Of a DNA stretch of 33,780 nt, positions 15,053-24,400 are shown one piece after another; the first letter of the stretch is position 1, and each line of letters starts with the position of its first letter. Origin of the DNA: JADJPL01 sp964607915 (GTDB taxonomy: Bacteria > Bacteroidota > Bacteroidia > Chitinophagales > Saprospiraceae). Under the pieces are notes generated by a model that did no database searches, was not told the origin of the DNA, and was given only the letters and a program-made list of their open reading frames with translations. A program made the translations under genes and the position numbers. The stretch spans positions 1-33,780 of the forward strand of contig CAZSMU010000026.1 of the NCBI GenBank assembly GCA_964607915.1, given 5' to 3'.

Positions 15053-16216
15053 TCAGGCACCGTCTTCCAGGGTTTTCCAACATTGAAAAAGAGCTCTGGG
15101 CACATGGAAACAGCCCTTCCATTTACCACCTTTGAGGGGCAGCAGTACCTCCCCTCGCCGGTTGAGATAGCCGTACCACTCCCCGTACTCGGGATCCCGG
15201 AACTTAGACCAGGCGTATTCGTGTACGCGCTCAAACCACTCCAGGTTCTGGGGGTTGCGGGTATGGGCGTAGCCCTTGAGCAAAGCGACCAGCGTTTCGA
15301 GGTGGACCCACCAAAGCTTTTGATCCCACTCAAGTTGCTGGGTGGGATGCCCTTTTACATCCATAAAATACAGGATACCGCCATACCCGGGGTCCCAGCC
15401 GTACTGCACGGTGGAGAGCGCAATGTCGTTGGCCCGCTGGATGAGTTCTGGATTGCCCTGCCGCGCACCGATATCCATCAGGAACCACATGGCCTCAATA
15501 GCGTGGCCCGGATTGAGGAGGCGGCCTTCAAACGAATCGGAGAAGTGGCCGTCTGGGCTGACGTTCTCCAATACCACCCCTAATTCCGGGTGGTAAAACA
15601 CCTCCATCACCTCATGGACGCAGCGCTGTATGGTGTCTTGTACCATTCCGGGGTCGAGCAAGTGCTCGATTTCGAGGGCAAGGTTGCACAAAATCATTGG
15701 CAAGGCAAAGTTCTTCAAGGGGCGGGTATCTGGAGCCTGCTTGTTGTATATCCCTTTGGGGTTATCGCTGCGCTTCAGGATTTGCAGGAACGTATCTTTG
15801 GCTATTTTTCCATATTCCTCTTTTCCTGTCGCTGCGAAGAGCTGGCCAAAAGCCATCGTAGCGAAACAGTCGGAGAAGATATTATACGGCTGTACCAGTG
15901 GTTTTCCGTCGCGTTGAAGCGAAAAGTACCAGGCCCCATTGCTTGCCCTGCCGTATTTTTGCAGGAAATCAGCCCCGTGGAGGGCTATGTCCAACCATTC
16001 TTGCCGTTTTTCCAACTTGTTGTAGAGCATGGAAAACGTCCAAACCTGCCTGCCTTGCAGCCAGATGAATTTATCCGTGTCAAAAACGCTCCCGTCGCGC
16101 GCCAAACAGGTAAAATAACCCCCTTTTTCGCGGTCTATCGAATGCTTGAGCCAGAAAGGCAATACGTTTTGAAGCAGCTCATCGCGGTATAAGGTCGCAT
16201 AATGGCCAAGGTCCAT
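15053..16216 (-). CDS. nanE: AGE-family epimerase, probable N-acetylmannosamine/N-acetylglucosamine 2-epimerase
   Basis: 387 aa, the normal size for the (alpha/alpha)6-barrel AGE family. It would convert ManNAc released by the lyase into GlcNAc in the cytoplasm. Visible residues match, each offset by one, those I recall as important in cyanobacterial AGE: R56 (GRQVW), H238 (NPGHAIEAMW), E307 (LWWVHLE) and H371 (GCFHVPRAL). In Bacteroides fragilis the sialic acid pathway likewise uses an AGE-type enzyme (nanE of nanLET). Cellobiose 2-epimerase is a related alternative; the genomic context favours the amino sugar. The start at 16216 is chosen because the longer frame (to 16294) adds residues outside the family. 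A repeat copy separates it from the upstream hexosaminidase gene. Confidence 0.87.
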   Translation of the reverse strand: MDLGHYATLYRDELLQNVLPFWLKHSIDREKGGYFTCLARDGSVFDTDKFIWLQGRQVWTFSMLYNKLEKRQEWLDIALHGADFLQKYGRASNGAWYFSLQRDGKPLVQPYNIFSDCFATMAFGQLFAATGKEEYGKIAKDTFLQILKRSDNPKGIYNKQAPDTRPLKNFALPMILCNLALEIEHLLDPGMVQDTIQRCVHEVMEVFYHPELGVVLENVSPDGHFSDSFEGRLLNPGHAIEAMWFLMDIGARQGNPELIQRANDIALSTVQYGWDPGYGGILYFMDVKGHPTQQLEWDQKLWWVHLETLVALLKGYAHTRNPQNLEWFERVHEYAWSKFRDPEYGEWYGYLNRRGEVLLPLKGGKWKGCFHVPRALFQCWKTLEDGA

Positions 16217-16317
16217 GAGAGAAAGTATTTTAGATATATAAATCAAGCGCCAAGTCCAGGTTTCCGCTTCAAGGAAATCTTCTAGACAACCCAAGATAAG
16301 AGTTTTTTTAAAAAAAC

Positions 16318-16396
16318 AGACTTGTTGCGCGGGGTCATCGCGGAGGAAAAAAAGAGTCCTTATTTTGCTCCTTTAGATTCCCCTCGCCACGAGGCT
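16318..16396. repeat. Palindromic repeat, copy F (mixed arms)
   Basis: The left arm AGACTTGTTGCGCGGGG (16318-16334) belongs to the TTGTTG subtype; the right arm CCCCTCGCCACGAGGCT (16380-16396) is of the TTGTGG subtype. The core carries the GGAAAAAAAGAGTC segment. It begins 3 bp past the stop of the SGNH-GH20 gene (minus strand). Confidence 0.75.
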
Positions 16397-16399
16397 GCC

Positions 16400-18943
16400 T
16401 TAAAATACCAACGCCGTAAACATCCATTTTACCGGGTTTTGGGAGTTGGAGGAGGTCAATGCACCCACGGGTACTTTTACGAGCAGGTAATTGACACCGG
16501 GGCTGAGCGTTACGGGAATGGGTGGCCGGTACGCATAGCTTTCATCGCGCAGGGGTATTTCGAGGTGGCCTTTTTGTCCGGCGCGGGCCCAGGCAGGCGG
16601 AGGGATGGGCTTTCCGTTCAGCCATATCGCGCTTCCCGATTGGTCCCAGCTCCCGGCGGGAGGGCTGTCAGCAGCGGTAGAGCGCGAAGGGTTGTTGAAG
16701 CCGGCCCATAGATTGGCCGTTCGCTGCGTACGGGAGTAGATCCGGGTCAGCGCATAGACTGTGCTGTTAGGCTTGGGATCCGGGAGCAAGCCTTGAATCA
16801 AGGGGGCCCAGAAGTGACGCAGGGTGAGGGTAGCCCCATTGGCTTCCATAAACGCCCGTGCAGTGTCGAGTCGGGCGGGGGTCATTTCCGGCCAGAAGGC
16901 GCGCGTCAAATTCCCCTGGTTGTCAAAAGGCCCGAAGAGTTGCCAGTGCAAATCGGCTTGTGGTAAATACGGAAATGATTTTTCTTTGAAATACAAGGTC
17001 TTATGCTCTATTAGCCGCGCTTCAAAGGATTTGAAGTCCCGCCATTCCGGGGTGTTGGGCATTCCTATATCGGATCGGAAGCCCTGCAGGCCACCCCCCT
17101 GCCAACTGCGTTCAGCGAGGGCCAGTAGGGCAGGGTAGAACGCGTTCATCTGTAGTATATCGGATTGCCGGGCGACGCGCCGGTCCGGCCAGACACATGC
17201 GATGGCGCCGAGTACATGTGCGTCGCCTTCTGCTTGTCCACCAATGCGGCGATGATAGATCGTAGCGACGCTTTCAAGGGGGTCTAAATGGTTGAGGTAC
17301 AGATGTCTTGAGTCCACATAGCGGGCTTTCTTGTCGGGCTGTTCCTTTCCAATCCAAAGCTGCCGGATCACATCCGGGCTCAGGTTGCCCCCCGGTTTCC
17401 AGCCCATGACCTGTTTGCCGCGGTCGCGCAGTAACCGGCTCATAGCGGGGATAAAGGCAGTATCTTTTATAGCTACTTCATCGCTCCCTATGTGTACGAT
17501 GGGAACGTCGAGTTTGTCGCATAGTTCGTGTAGCAGTTCGGCTACAACTTTTTTACCTTCGGGGCTCTGCATGTCGAAGCCCATCGCCCTGCTGAAAGCG
17601 GCACTGTGGCCGGGCATATCTATTTCGGGGATGAGCAGGACGTGCCGCGAGCGGCAAAAGGCAAGGAGGCGGTTCAATTCTGCATACGTGTAATACTCGC
17701 CGGGATTGCGCTGCATATATTCTGGCCGGGTGAGTTGAGGGTATTTGAGGGAGGCGATGCGCCAGGCGATATCCTCGGTCAGGTGTAGGTGAAAAACATT
17801 GATTTTGTAACGGGAAAGCTGGTCTACCTGCTCGATGAGCGCGTCCATATCCTGAAAGTTCCTACCGACATCCTGCATAAAACCCCGCCAGGAAAACGCG
17901 GGCCAGTCGCGGATGAGGCAGGCGGGGATGGTGACCCCATCACGGGTGAGCTGCCGCAGGGTCTGCAGCCCGTTGAAGATACCGTGTGCGGTATTGGCCC
18001 ATAGAAAGATGGCGTTGCTGTCCACCTCTAAGGTATAAGCCTCCGGATTGGGATGGCCGGACCGGGCAGGGTCTATACGGAGTTGCACGAAGGGCGTTTG
18101 TACCGCCTCCTGTGACTCAGGGGTTTTGAGCCGGACGGAGATTTCCGAGGGCCACCATTCCGTGACTTGCATGGCCTCTTCCATGAGCAAGGGCGTATCT
18201 ACAAGTATAGAGATACGCGGCAGGAGGGAAAAGGAAGTCTCTTTCCAGGAAATTTCCCGGGGCAGGGGCAGCAGTGCCGGTTTGGCACTGGAAAACCCGT
18301 GGACGTGGTGAAAAATGAGCGATTTCCAGTGCAGGTATCCGTTGCCGGTGAGGTGTAGGCCGTCGTTGGTGTAGCGGGCGTCGAGCCTGCCCTCCGCATT
18401 GGTAAAAGCCGTATGCAGGTCCAGGTAGGCATACTCCAACGAGGCGGCCAGGGACTGCAGTTCGCGGTTCAGGGCGAGAATAGCGGGGCCTTTATCCACG
18501 TGGGTGGAAAATTTGCCAAAGGAGGCATTTACGGGCAAGACGCTTTGCACAAACACTTGCGTCTCCGGGCTCCTGTCGCGGATGGTTTCCAGGATGCGGC
18601 GATATACGGCGGCTACATCTTCTGCCCGACTTCCTCTGGCTAGGTCGTTGACGCCTATGAGCAGAAAGATTTTAGCGGGCTTGCCAGCCAGTACAGTCGG
18701 AAGCCGGTCGAGGACACCTTGTGCTATATCGCCACTGATGCCCCGGTTCAGGGCAGCTACGGTCGGGAATAGTTCCCGCCATTCGGCGCCGTCGCTGATG
18801 CTGTTTCCCAGGAAGACAACGGATTGGGGCGGGGAGGGCAATTGTTGGAAGTGCGATTCCCTCTGCAGGTAATAGGTGGTTTGTGCGCAGAGTTCGCCGG
18901 CGAAGAGGCAAAGCGATGCAAGCAAAAGCAATCTGGAGGACAT
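16400..18943 (-). CDS. Secreted fusion: SGNH/GDSL esterase + GH20 beta-N-acetylhexosaminidase
   Basis: 847 aa with a signal peptide (about 1-20). Residues 38-215 are an SGNH hydrolase: FLGNSISDG with nucleophile S48, Gly in NRGISGD, GVND (97-100), and D194/H197 in DGLHLTG. Residues 225-330 match the GH20 N-terminal beta/alpha domain (EAYTLEVD, TAHGIFNGLQTLRQL). Residues 345-650 are the GH20 barrel: WRGFMQDVGRNF, FHLHLTED..WR, PEIDMPGHS and the catalytic pair D488-E489 in HIGSDE. The last 200 residues look like a beta-sandwich accessory domain. It would remove ester groups and terminal GlcNAc/GalNAc from glycans. It starts 17 bp after the sialate esterase gene, in one operon with the GntR regulator. 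Confidence 0.87.
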   Translation of the reverse strand: MSSRLLLLASLCLFAGELCAQTTYYLQRESHFQQLPSPPQSVVFLGNSISDGAEWRELFPTVAALNRGISGDIAQGVLDRLPTVLAGKPAKIFLLIGVNDLARGSRAEDVAAVYRRILETIRDRSPETQVFVQSVLPVNASFGKFSTHVDKGPAILALNRELQSLAASLEYAYLDLHTAFTNAEGRLDARYTNDGLHLTGNGYLHWKSLIFHHVHGFSSAKPALLPLPREISWKETSFSLLPRISILVDTPLLMEEAMQVTEWWPSEISVRLKTPESQEAVQTPFVQLRIDPARSGHPNPEAYTLEVDSNAIFLWANTAHGIFNGLQTLRQLTRDGVTIPACLIRDWPAFSWRGFMQDVGRNFQDMDALIEQVDQLSRYKINVFHLHLTEDIAWRIASLKYPQLTRPEYMQRNPGEYYTYAELNRLLAFCRSRHVLLIPEIDMPGHSAAFSRAMGFDMQSPEGKKVVAELLHELCDKLDVPIVHIGSDEVAIKDTAFIPAMSRLLRDRGKQVMGWKPGGNLSPDVIRQLWIGKEQPDKKARYVDSRHLYLNHLDPLESVATIYHRRIGGQAEGDAHVLGAIACVWPDRRVARQSDILQMNAFYPALLALAERSWQGGGLQGFRSDIGMPNTPEWRDFKSFEARLIEHKTLYFKEKSFPYLPQADLHWQLFGPFDNQGNLTRAFWPEMTPARLDTARAFMEANGATLTLRHFWAPLIQGLLPDPKPNSTVYALTRIYSRTQRTANLWAGFNNPSRSTAADSPPAGSWDQSGSAIWLNGKPIPPPAWARAGQKGHLEIPLRDESYAYRPPIPVTLSPGVNYLLVKVPVGALTSSNSQNPVKWMFTALVF

Positions 18944-18960
18944 GGCGTGTATTTTTGTAG

Positions 18961-20502
18961 TTACCAGTTGTCGGTTCGGAAAGGGGATGCGGGCAGGCCT
19001 TCCCGGTTGATGAGATTGGCCCGGTCGGGGAAGTCATCCCATGCATAGCGCACGGCGACGGGGTTGGGGATATCGGGATGGGAGCATTCCAGTTCGTGGC
19101 CCCGGATGGTCACGACGGCGGGGAGGAAGACGCGGTCGGGGCCGGCGATGAGAAAGCTGTTGAGCGGGAGGCCATCGCGTGAAGCGAGCCCTTGTCCTGA
19201 TTGTTCAAAGCGCAGTACCAGTTTGCCTTCCCTTTGCAGCGCTTCCGTGAACTGGGGCCCGCCGGCTACGATGGGAAGGCGATAGGTGCTGGCCAGGGCA
19301 AGCCGTGCGAGCCGCTGGCCGACAATTTGCTTTTCGCGGGGGTGTACGTCGCTGGCATGGCCGAGATCGAGCGTGACAGCGATACCAGTATGCGGCAACT
19401 GTTGGGCGATATGCAACTGGACTTCCCGGAAGGCTTCCCAGTCGCGCCGGATGGCGGGGAGTTGCACCATGAAAAAAAAGAGGCTGTCGTTGTGCCAGCC
19501 TTTGCGCCAGCTGTGTACCAGGAGCTGGAGTTTATGGGCGTTGAGGGATGGATCCATGGTTTCGCTCTCGGCGCTGAAGGTTGCGTTGGATTCTCCTTGA
19601 TACCAGATTACCCCTTTCACCGGCATGTTTAGCAGGGGGCGTATGGCGGCATCGTAGAGAAAGCCCGGTGCGAAAGGATGATTGGGCATAGGGTTGTCGG
19701 GGGCTTCTTCAGACCAGGCAGCGAGGTTTTGGCGCACCCTTTCGGCGGTCCATCTCGGGTAGAGCGGGTGGTCCAGCCAGCCGGGTTGGCTTAGTGGGGA
19801 GAGCAGTGAGTCGCCTAGGAGCCCTTCCCGGGGGAGGTAGGTCTCAAGCGGTACGCCGCCCACAGCCGTTTGAATCAGCCCGATGGGGACAGAGGTCTTC
19901 TGTTGGAGTTCTTTCCCAAAATAATAGCCCACGGCAGAGAACAGGGCTACGGCACTGGAATCGGCCGGGTTCCAGCCGCCTGGCTTATAGTAGTTTGCGG
20001 GGGATAGCTGGGTCAGGAAGTCGAGTGGATAGCGTTTGTTCACGGGCTCCAGCGTGCCTTCCATATCCAGGAGGCGCAGAGAGGGGTTCATCCCCTGACT
20101 TTTTTCCATATCGGCCCCATAGCTGTCGCGCACCCGCCAGCGCATATTGGATTGCCCGGCGCAGATCCACACATCCCCCAGCAGTACGTTTTGCAGGGTC
20201 TGTTGGATACCCCGGCTTTTGATCCGGATGCGGTAGGGGCCACCTGCGGGCATGGCGGGGAGTTGGACCATCCACTGCCCTTGGGCATCGGCCCTCGTAG
20301 CTTCCGTGGCCTTCCCCAGGCTGACCTGCACGGGGCTTCCGGGAGCTGTACTGCCCCACACCCGGATGGGCTGATCCCGCTGGAGCACCATGTGGTCGGT
20401 AAAAACGGGCGCCAGGCGGAGTTGCGCGCCCAGCACGGCAGCGGATGCCATTCCGGACAATAAGAAGAGTACCTTTAGTAACATACCGCGGGAAGACAGC
20501 AT
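18961..20502 (-). CDS. Sialate O-acetylesterase (SASA/DUF303 family)
   Basis: 513 aa, exported (signal peptide about 7-26, MLLKVLFLLSGMASAAVLGA). It removes O-acetyl groups from sialic acids so that sialidase and lyase can act. After an N-terminal beta-sandwich (PVFTDHMVLQRDQPIRVWG) comes the SGNH nucleophile in ICAGQSNM (S118), then GVIWYQGESN, and DVHPREK carrying the catalytic Asp/His. Typical length for the family. The ATG at 20502 is used; ATG 20484 would give a slightly shorter signal peptide, and a GTG at 20508 is less likely. The GntR stop lies 18 bp upstream and the SGNH-GH20 gene starts 17 bp downstream, forming a tight operon. Confidence 0.9.
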   Translation of the reverse strand: MLSSRGMLLKVLFLLSGMASAAVLGAQLRLAPVFTDHMVLQRDQPIRVWGSTAPGSPVQVSLGKATEATRADAQGQWMVQLPAMPAGGPYRIRIKSRGIQQTLQNVLLGDVWICAGQSNMRWRVRDSYGADMEKSQGMNPSLRLLDMEGTLEPVNKRYPLDFLTQLSPANYYKPGGWNPADSSAVALFSAVGYYFGKELQQKTSVPIGLIQTAVGGVPLETYLPREGLLGDSLLSPLSQPGWLDHPLYPRWTAERVRQNLAAWSEEAPDNPMPNHPFAPGFLYDAAIRPLLNMPVKGVIWYQGESNATFSAESETMDPSLNAHKLQLLVHSWRKGWHNDSLFFFMVQLPAIRRDWEAFREVQLHIAQQLPHTGIAVTLDLGHASDVHPREKQIVGQRLARLALASTYRLPIVAGGPQFTEALQREGKLVLRFEQSGQGLASRDGLPLNSFLIAGPDRVFLPAVVTIRGHELECSHPDIPNPVAVRYAWDDFPDRANLINREGLPASPFRTDNW

Positions 20503-20520
20503 ATACACCGGGTTGAAGGA

Positions 20521-21228
20521 TTAAGAAAAAAGCCGGATAAAATGGTTTTCCAGGTGGTTGCGCATGGCGTTCCGGAGCATTTCCGGCGAGCCGTGCTCTA
20601 TTGTCTGGACGATGCCTTTGTGGGAAACGTATTTGGTCTTTGGCACCTGCTTGCCGAGCAAGCCACTACGGTGTACGTAGTCGAAGAGGGGCAGCAGTAG
20701 TTTCTGAAACTTTTTCAACGTCGAGTTGCCGGTGATTTCGTAGAGTTTCCCGTGGAATCGCGTTTCGTGTTCGATATTGAAATGCAGGTCCTCCGAAAGA
20801 TCGGGTTCTATCTCCACGATTTTTTTCAACTCCTGGATATCGTCTTCGGTGACGCGCGCCATGATGAGGTCGGCCATTCCGATTTCCAGGACGAGGCGGA
20901 ACTCGAACAGGTCGCGCAGGGTCGCTTCATCCATGATGCGGGGAATGAGGGACTTTTCGAGGGTGCCGATCAGGTCCGGCGTGGCCAGTACTCCCCCCTT
21001 TTTCTTTTTTGTTTCGATGAGCCCGAGCATGCGCAGGCGCGACATGGCCTCTCGCACGACCGTTCGGCTTACTCCCAGAGAAGAGGCGAGCTCTAATTCT
21101 TTGGGGATGGGATCTCCTGCCTTGAGGTTGTTTTTGACGAGGTAGTCCACGAGCTGTTCTTCTACCTTTTCGACCAGCGAACTATTGTCTATAGCGTGCA
21201 AAGCGGCTTTTACGTCAGGCAAATTCAT
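20521..21228 (-). CDS. GntR-family transcriptional regulator, FadR/FCD type
   Basis: 235 aa. The N-terminal winged helix (about 15-85) includes GDPIPKELELASSLGVSRTVVREAMSRL, the GntR HTH, and a basic wing (ETKKKKGG). The C-terminal FCD domain (about 100-230) has LFEFRLVLE, then the metal/ligand residues expected in ETRFHGKL, SHKGIV and MRNHLENH. It probably senses sialic acid, ManNAc or a phosphorylated derivative and controls both arms of the locus, as NanR (also FCD) does in E. coli; the ligand is inference. The start at 21228 is the only ATG next to the HTH; the longer frame is non-conserved. It is divergent from susC across 271 bp holding candidate operators. Confidence 0.9.
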   Translation of the reverse strand: MNLPDVKAALHAIDNSSLVEKVEEQLVDYLVKNNLKAGDPIPKELELASSLGVSRTVVREAMSRLRMLGLIETKKKKGGVLATPDLIGTLEKSLIPRIMDEATLRDLFEFRLVLEIGMADLIMARVTEDDIQELKKIVEIEPDLSEDLHFNIEHETRFHGKLYEITGNSTLKKFQKLLLPLFDYVHRSGLLGKQVPKTKYVSHKGIVQTIEHGSPEMLRNAMRNHLENHFIRLFS

Positions 21229-21230
21229 GT

Positions 21231-21253
21231 AATAATGTATTATTTTAAAATAA
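21231..21253. promoter_or_regulatory. Overlapping palindromes upstream of the GntR gene
   Basis: AATAAT-GT-ATTATT (21231-21244) and the perfect 14-bp palindrome TTATTTTAAAATAA (21240-21253) overlap, beginning 2 bp upstream of the regulator's ATG. Their position suits autoregulation, but A/T-rich DNA makes such palindromes easier to find by chance. Confidence 0.35.
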
Positions 21254-21403
21254 GTGCATTTTGTCCGATAGCTACGGGATATCTGTCCAATGCGTCGGCG
21301 GCTGGTTGCAGGACGCATTTTAGAGGATTCTCCGATAGTTGTGCAATATAAGGAATTTCATAGACTATCAGGGGCATTTAGCGAATTATCACCGGGGTGA
21401 TAT

Positions 21404-21489
21404 ATGTCATACAAAAAAAATTACCTAAAGTTTTTGTGTTTTGTAATACATAATTATCTTCGGCCCGATATCCATTATGTCACACATAA
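21404..21489. promoter_or_regulatory. Three GT-N3-AC candidate GntR operators before susC
   Basis: GT-CAT-AC (21406-21412), GT-AAT-AC (21443-21449) and GT-CAC-AC (21479-21485) share the core of the FadR-subfamily consensus TnGTnnnACnA and are spaced 37 and 36 bp apart. The third sits in a perfect 15-bp inverted repeat TTATGT-CAC-ACATAA (21475-21489) ending 10 bp before the susC ATG. A possible promoter, TTTG (21433-21436) with TATCTTCG (21455-21462, one mismatch) 18 bp apart, would enclose the second site. Confidence 0.5.
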
Positions 21490-21499
21490 AAAGAAACAG

Positions 21500-24400
21500 A
21501 TGGGAAACAAATACTTATTCAAGTTCCTGAGTGCTCTTGTGATCGCCCTGTCGTGGACGGTGACGGTGCATGCTCAGGACATGGTCGTCACAGGCACCGT
21601 CCTGGACGGCGAGTTCGGGACTTCCCTACCGGGCGTGAACATCGAGGTTAAAGGAAAAAGCACAGGTACATTGACGGATGGCGAAGGCAAGTATTCGCTG
21701 AGCGCCGCCAAAGGGGATGTGCTGGTCTTCAGCTTCATCGGGTACGCCACGCAGGAAATCACGGTGGGCGATAAGTCGGTCATTGACGTGGTGCTGAACG
21801 TCGAAGCTACCAAACTGGCAGAAGTGGTGGTAGTAGGGTACGGCACCCAGTCGCGGGCGAACGTGACGAGCTCCATCAGCAAACTGGATCGGGAAATCCT
21901 GCAGAGCGCACCTCGTTCCAACGTAGGGACTGCGCTACAGGGCTCTATTGCCGGTCTTCGCGTCATCAACAACTCGGGGACGCCGGGGGCAGGACCCTCC
22001 ATCCTGCTGCGCGGCGGGGCCTCCATCAACAACCCGGGCTCTCCGCTGGTAGTAGTGGATGGGATTATTCGGGCCTTGAGCGATATCTCACCGGACGACA
22101 TCGAGTCCATAGAAGTGCTCAAAGATGCTGCGGCTACGGCCATCTATGGCGCCCGTGCCAACAACGGCGTCATCCTGATTACCACAAAGCAGGCCAAGGC
22201 CGGGCAGGCGTCGGTATCGTACAAGTTCGTGCGGGGCTACAACACCAACCGCGAAGATTACGAATACCTCAACGCCAAAGACTTCATCTACTTCTCTCGC
22301 CTGGGGCATCTGAACTCGCAGCGCACCCTGGCCCAAACGAACGGCAATAGGGGCTTTGGTATTCCCTCCAACGCCGCTGACCTGGCGTCCTTCGACTTGC
22401 GGGTGTTCAATGCGACCACTGCCCCGCTGCTTCAGCAGGGTTGGGATACGGTGCCCGACCCGTACGGCGGCACGATTATTTTTAAAGACCACAGCGGAGA
22501 AGTGGCAGACCTGGTCTTCCGCAACACCAATACCAACGACCACTTCCTGAACATCACAGGGGGCAATGACCGGGGTAAGTACTACGCGAGCTTCAACTAC
22601 TACGACGAGGATGGCATCATCGTAGGGTCCAACTACAAGCGCTACACGGGTAATATCAACGGATCGTACAAGGTAAGACCCAACCTGGAAGTGAGTACGG
22701 GGGCTACGTTCTCCACCTCGTCCCAATATGGTGTCATCGCCGGGGAGGTGAATACCCTGTACCGGAACCTGTCTATATGGCCAACCTTCAACCCCTGGCT
22801 GGACTCGCTGAAGACGCAGCCCAACCCGGGCAACGGGAACGCGGACGGTAACCCGCTCTACTGGCTTGCTAAGACGAGCCGTAACAACGAAGTGAACCGC
22901 ATTACCGCGCAGGCCGCCGTGAAATATGATATCGCCAAAGGATTATATTTCAAAGCCTCCGGTAACGTGTACCTGTTTGAAAACACCAACGAATCCTTCA
23001 CGAAAGCCACGCAGACCTATACGCAGATCTTTGCGTCGCCGGCAGTGTTCAATACCAGCCGCCCGGCGACCTGGTCTTTCGACCGCACCGTCCAGCAACA
23101 GTTGAACGCCTTCCTGAACTACAGCAAGACCTTTGGTACGAAGCACAACCTCGACATGATGCTCGGTGCGGAATCTTTTGACCAAAAGTTCCTGAGTTCG
23201 CAGGTATCGGGTACCGGTGCGCCTACCGATGATATCCCGACCGTGAACGCATCTACTATCTTTGCACCCGGCAGCAACTTCAGCAGCAAATCCGAGTATC
23301 GGATCATCTCTAACTTCAGCCGGGTCACCTACAACTTCGACCGCCGCTACCTCATCTCCCTGGTACACCGCTTTGACGGGGTATCCAGCCTGGCAGAAGA
23401 AAACCGCTGGGGCTTCTTCCCGGGTATGTCCGCAGGCTGGAATGTTCACAACGAGCCCTTCTTTGCATCGAGCGGTATCTCTGGCGTGATCTCCACATTG
23501 AAACCGCGCGTCAGCTATGGGGTGAACGGTAACGTAGCCGGTATAGGCCTCTACGAGGTACAGGGCTCCTACGGCTCCCAGGGCAACTACAACGGCAGCC
23601 TTGGATTCCTAAACACTGGCGTCATCAACGGAGGCCTGCGTTGGGAGAAGAGCAAAACGCTGGATATCGGTATGGACGTGGGCTTGTTCGCCGATCGCAT
23701 CACGTTGTTGTTCGACTACTTCGACCGCAAAACGAGCGACCTGCTCACCAACCTGGCCCTGCCGAGCTATACGGGCTTCGGCTCCATCCGTACCAACCTG
23801 GGGACCTTCCAGAACAAAGGCCTCGAATTCAGCGCGAACGCCAACGTGCTCCGGCGTCAAAACGGGCTCTCCATCGCAGTGGGCGGCAACCTGACCTACA
23901 ACGAAAACAAAATCCTCGAACTGCCTTTCAACGGCAACGAAAACAACCGCCAGGGGGGCTTCCAGATTTACGACCCCACCCAGGGGAAGGTAATCTGGGT
24001 ATCCGGCCTCCAGGAAGGGCAACCGCTGGGCGAAGTCTTTGCCTACAAGCAACTGTCGATCTTCCAGTCAGCGGATGAAGTATCCAAAATCGCTGGGCGC
24101 CGCTACGACGCCGTAGCGAATATCACCGGTCCGGAGCGTACCGGCGGCCTGGGCAAAATCGCCCCCGGCGATGTCAACTGGCTGGACGTGGATAAAAACG
24201 ATACGATTGATTCCCGCGACCAGGTGTATGTGGGGAATATCAACCCGAAATTCTACGGAGGCTTTTCCTCCACGATTTCCTACAAAGGACTCCGCTTGTT
24301 TGCCCGCTTCGACTATGCGCTCGGCCATATCCTTTACAACGACCTCGTAGCGCGTATCCTGGGCAACTACCAGGGCACCTTCAACAACCTGGACCTGATA

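Noticed and set aside
22088..22726. Minus-strand ORFs inside susC and susD (for example 22088-22726, 25549-26514)
   Set aside because: They are mirror frames of high-GC coding sequence; the SusC and SusD motifs on + are continuous.
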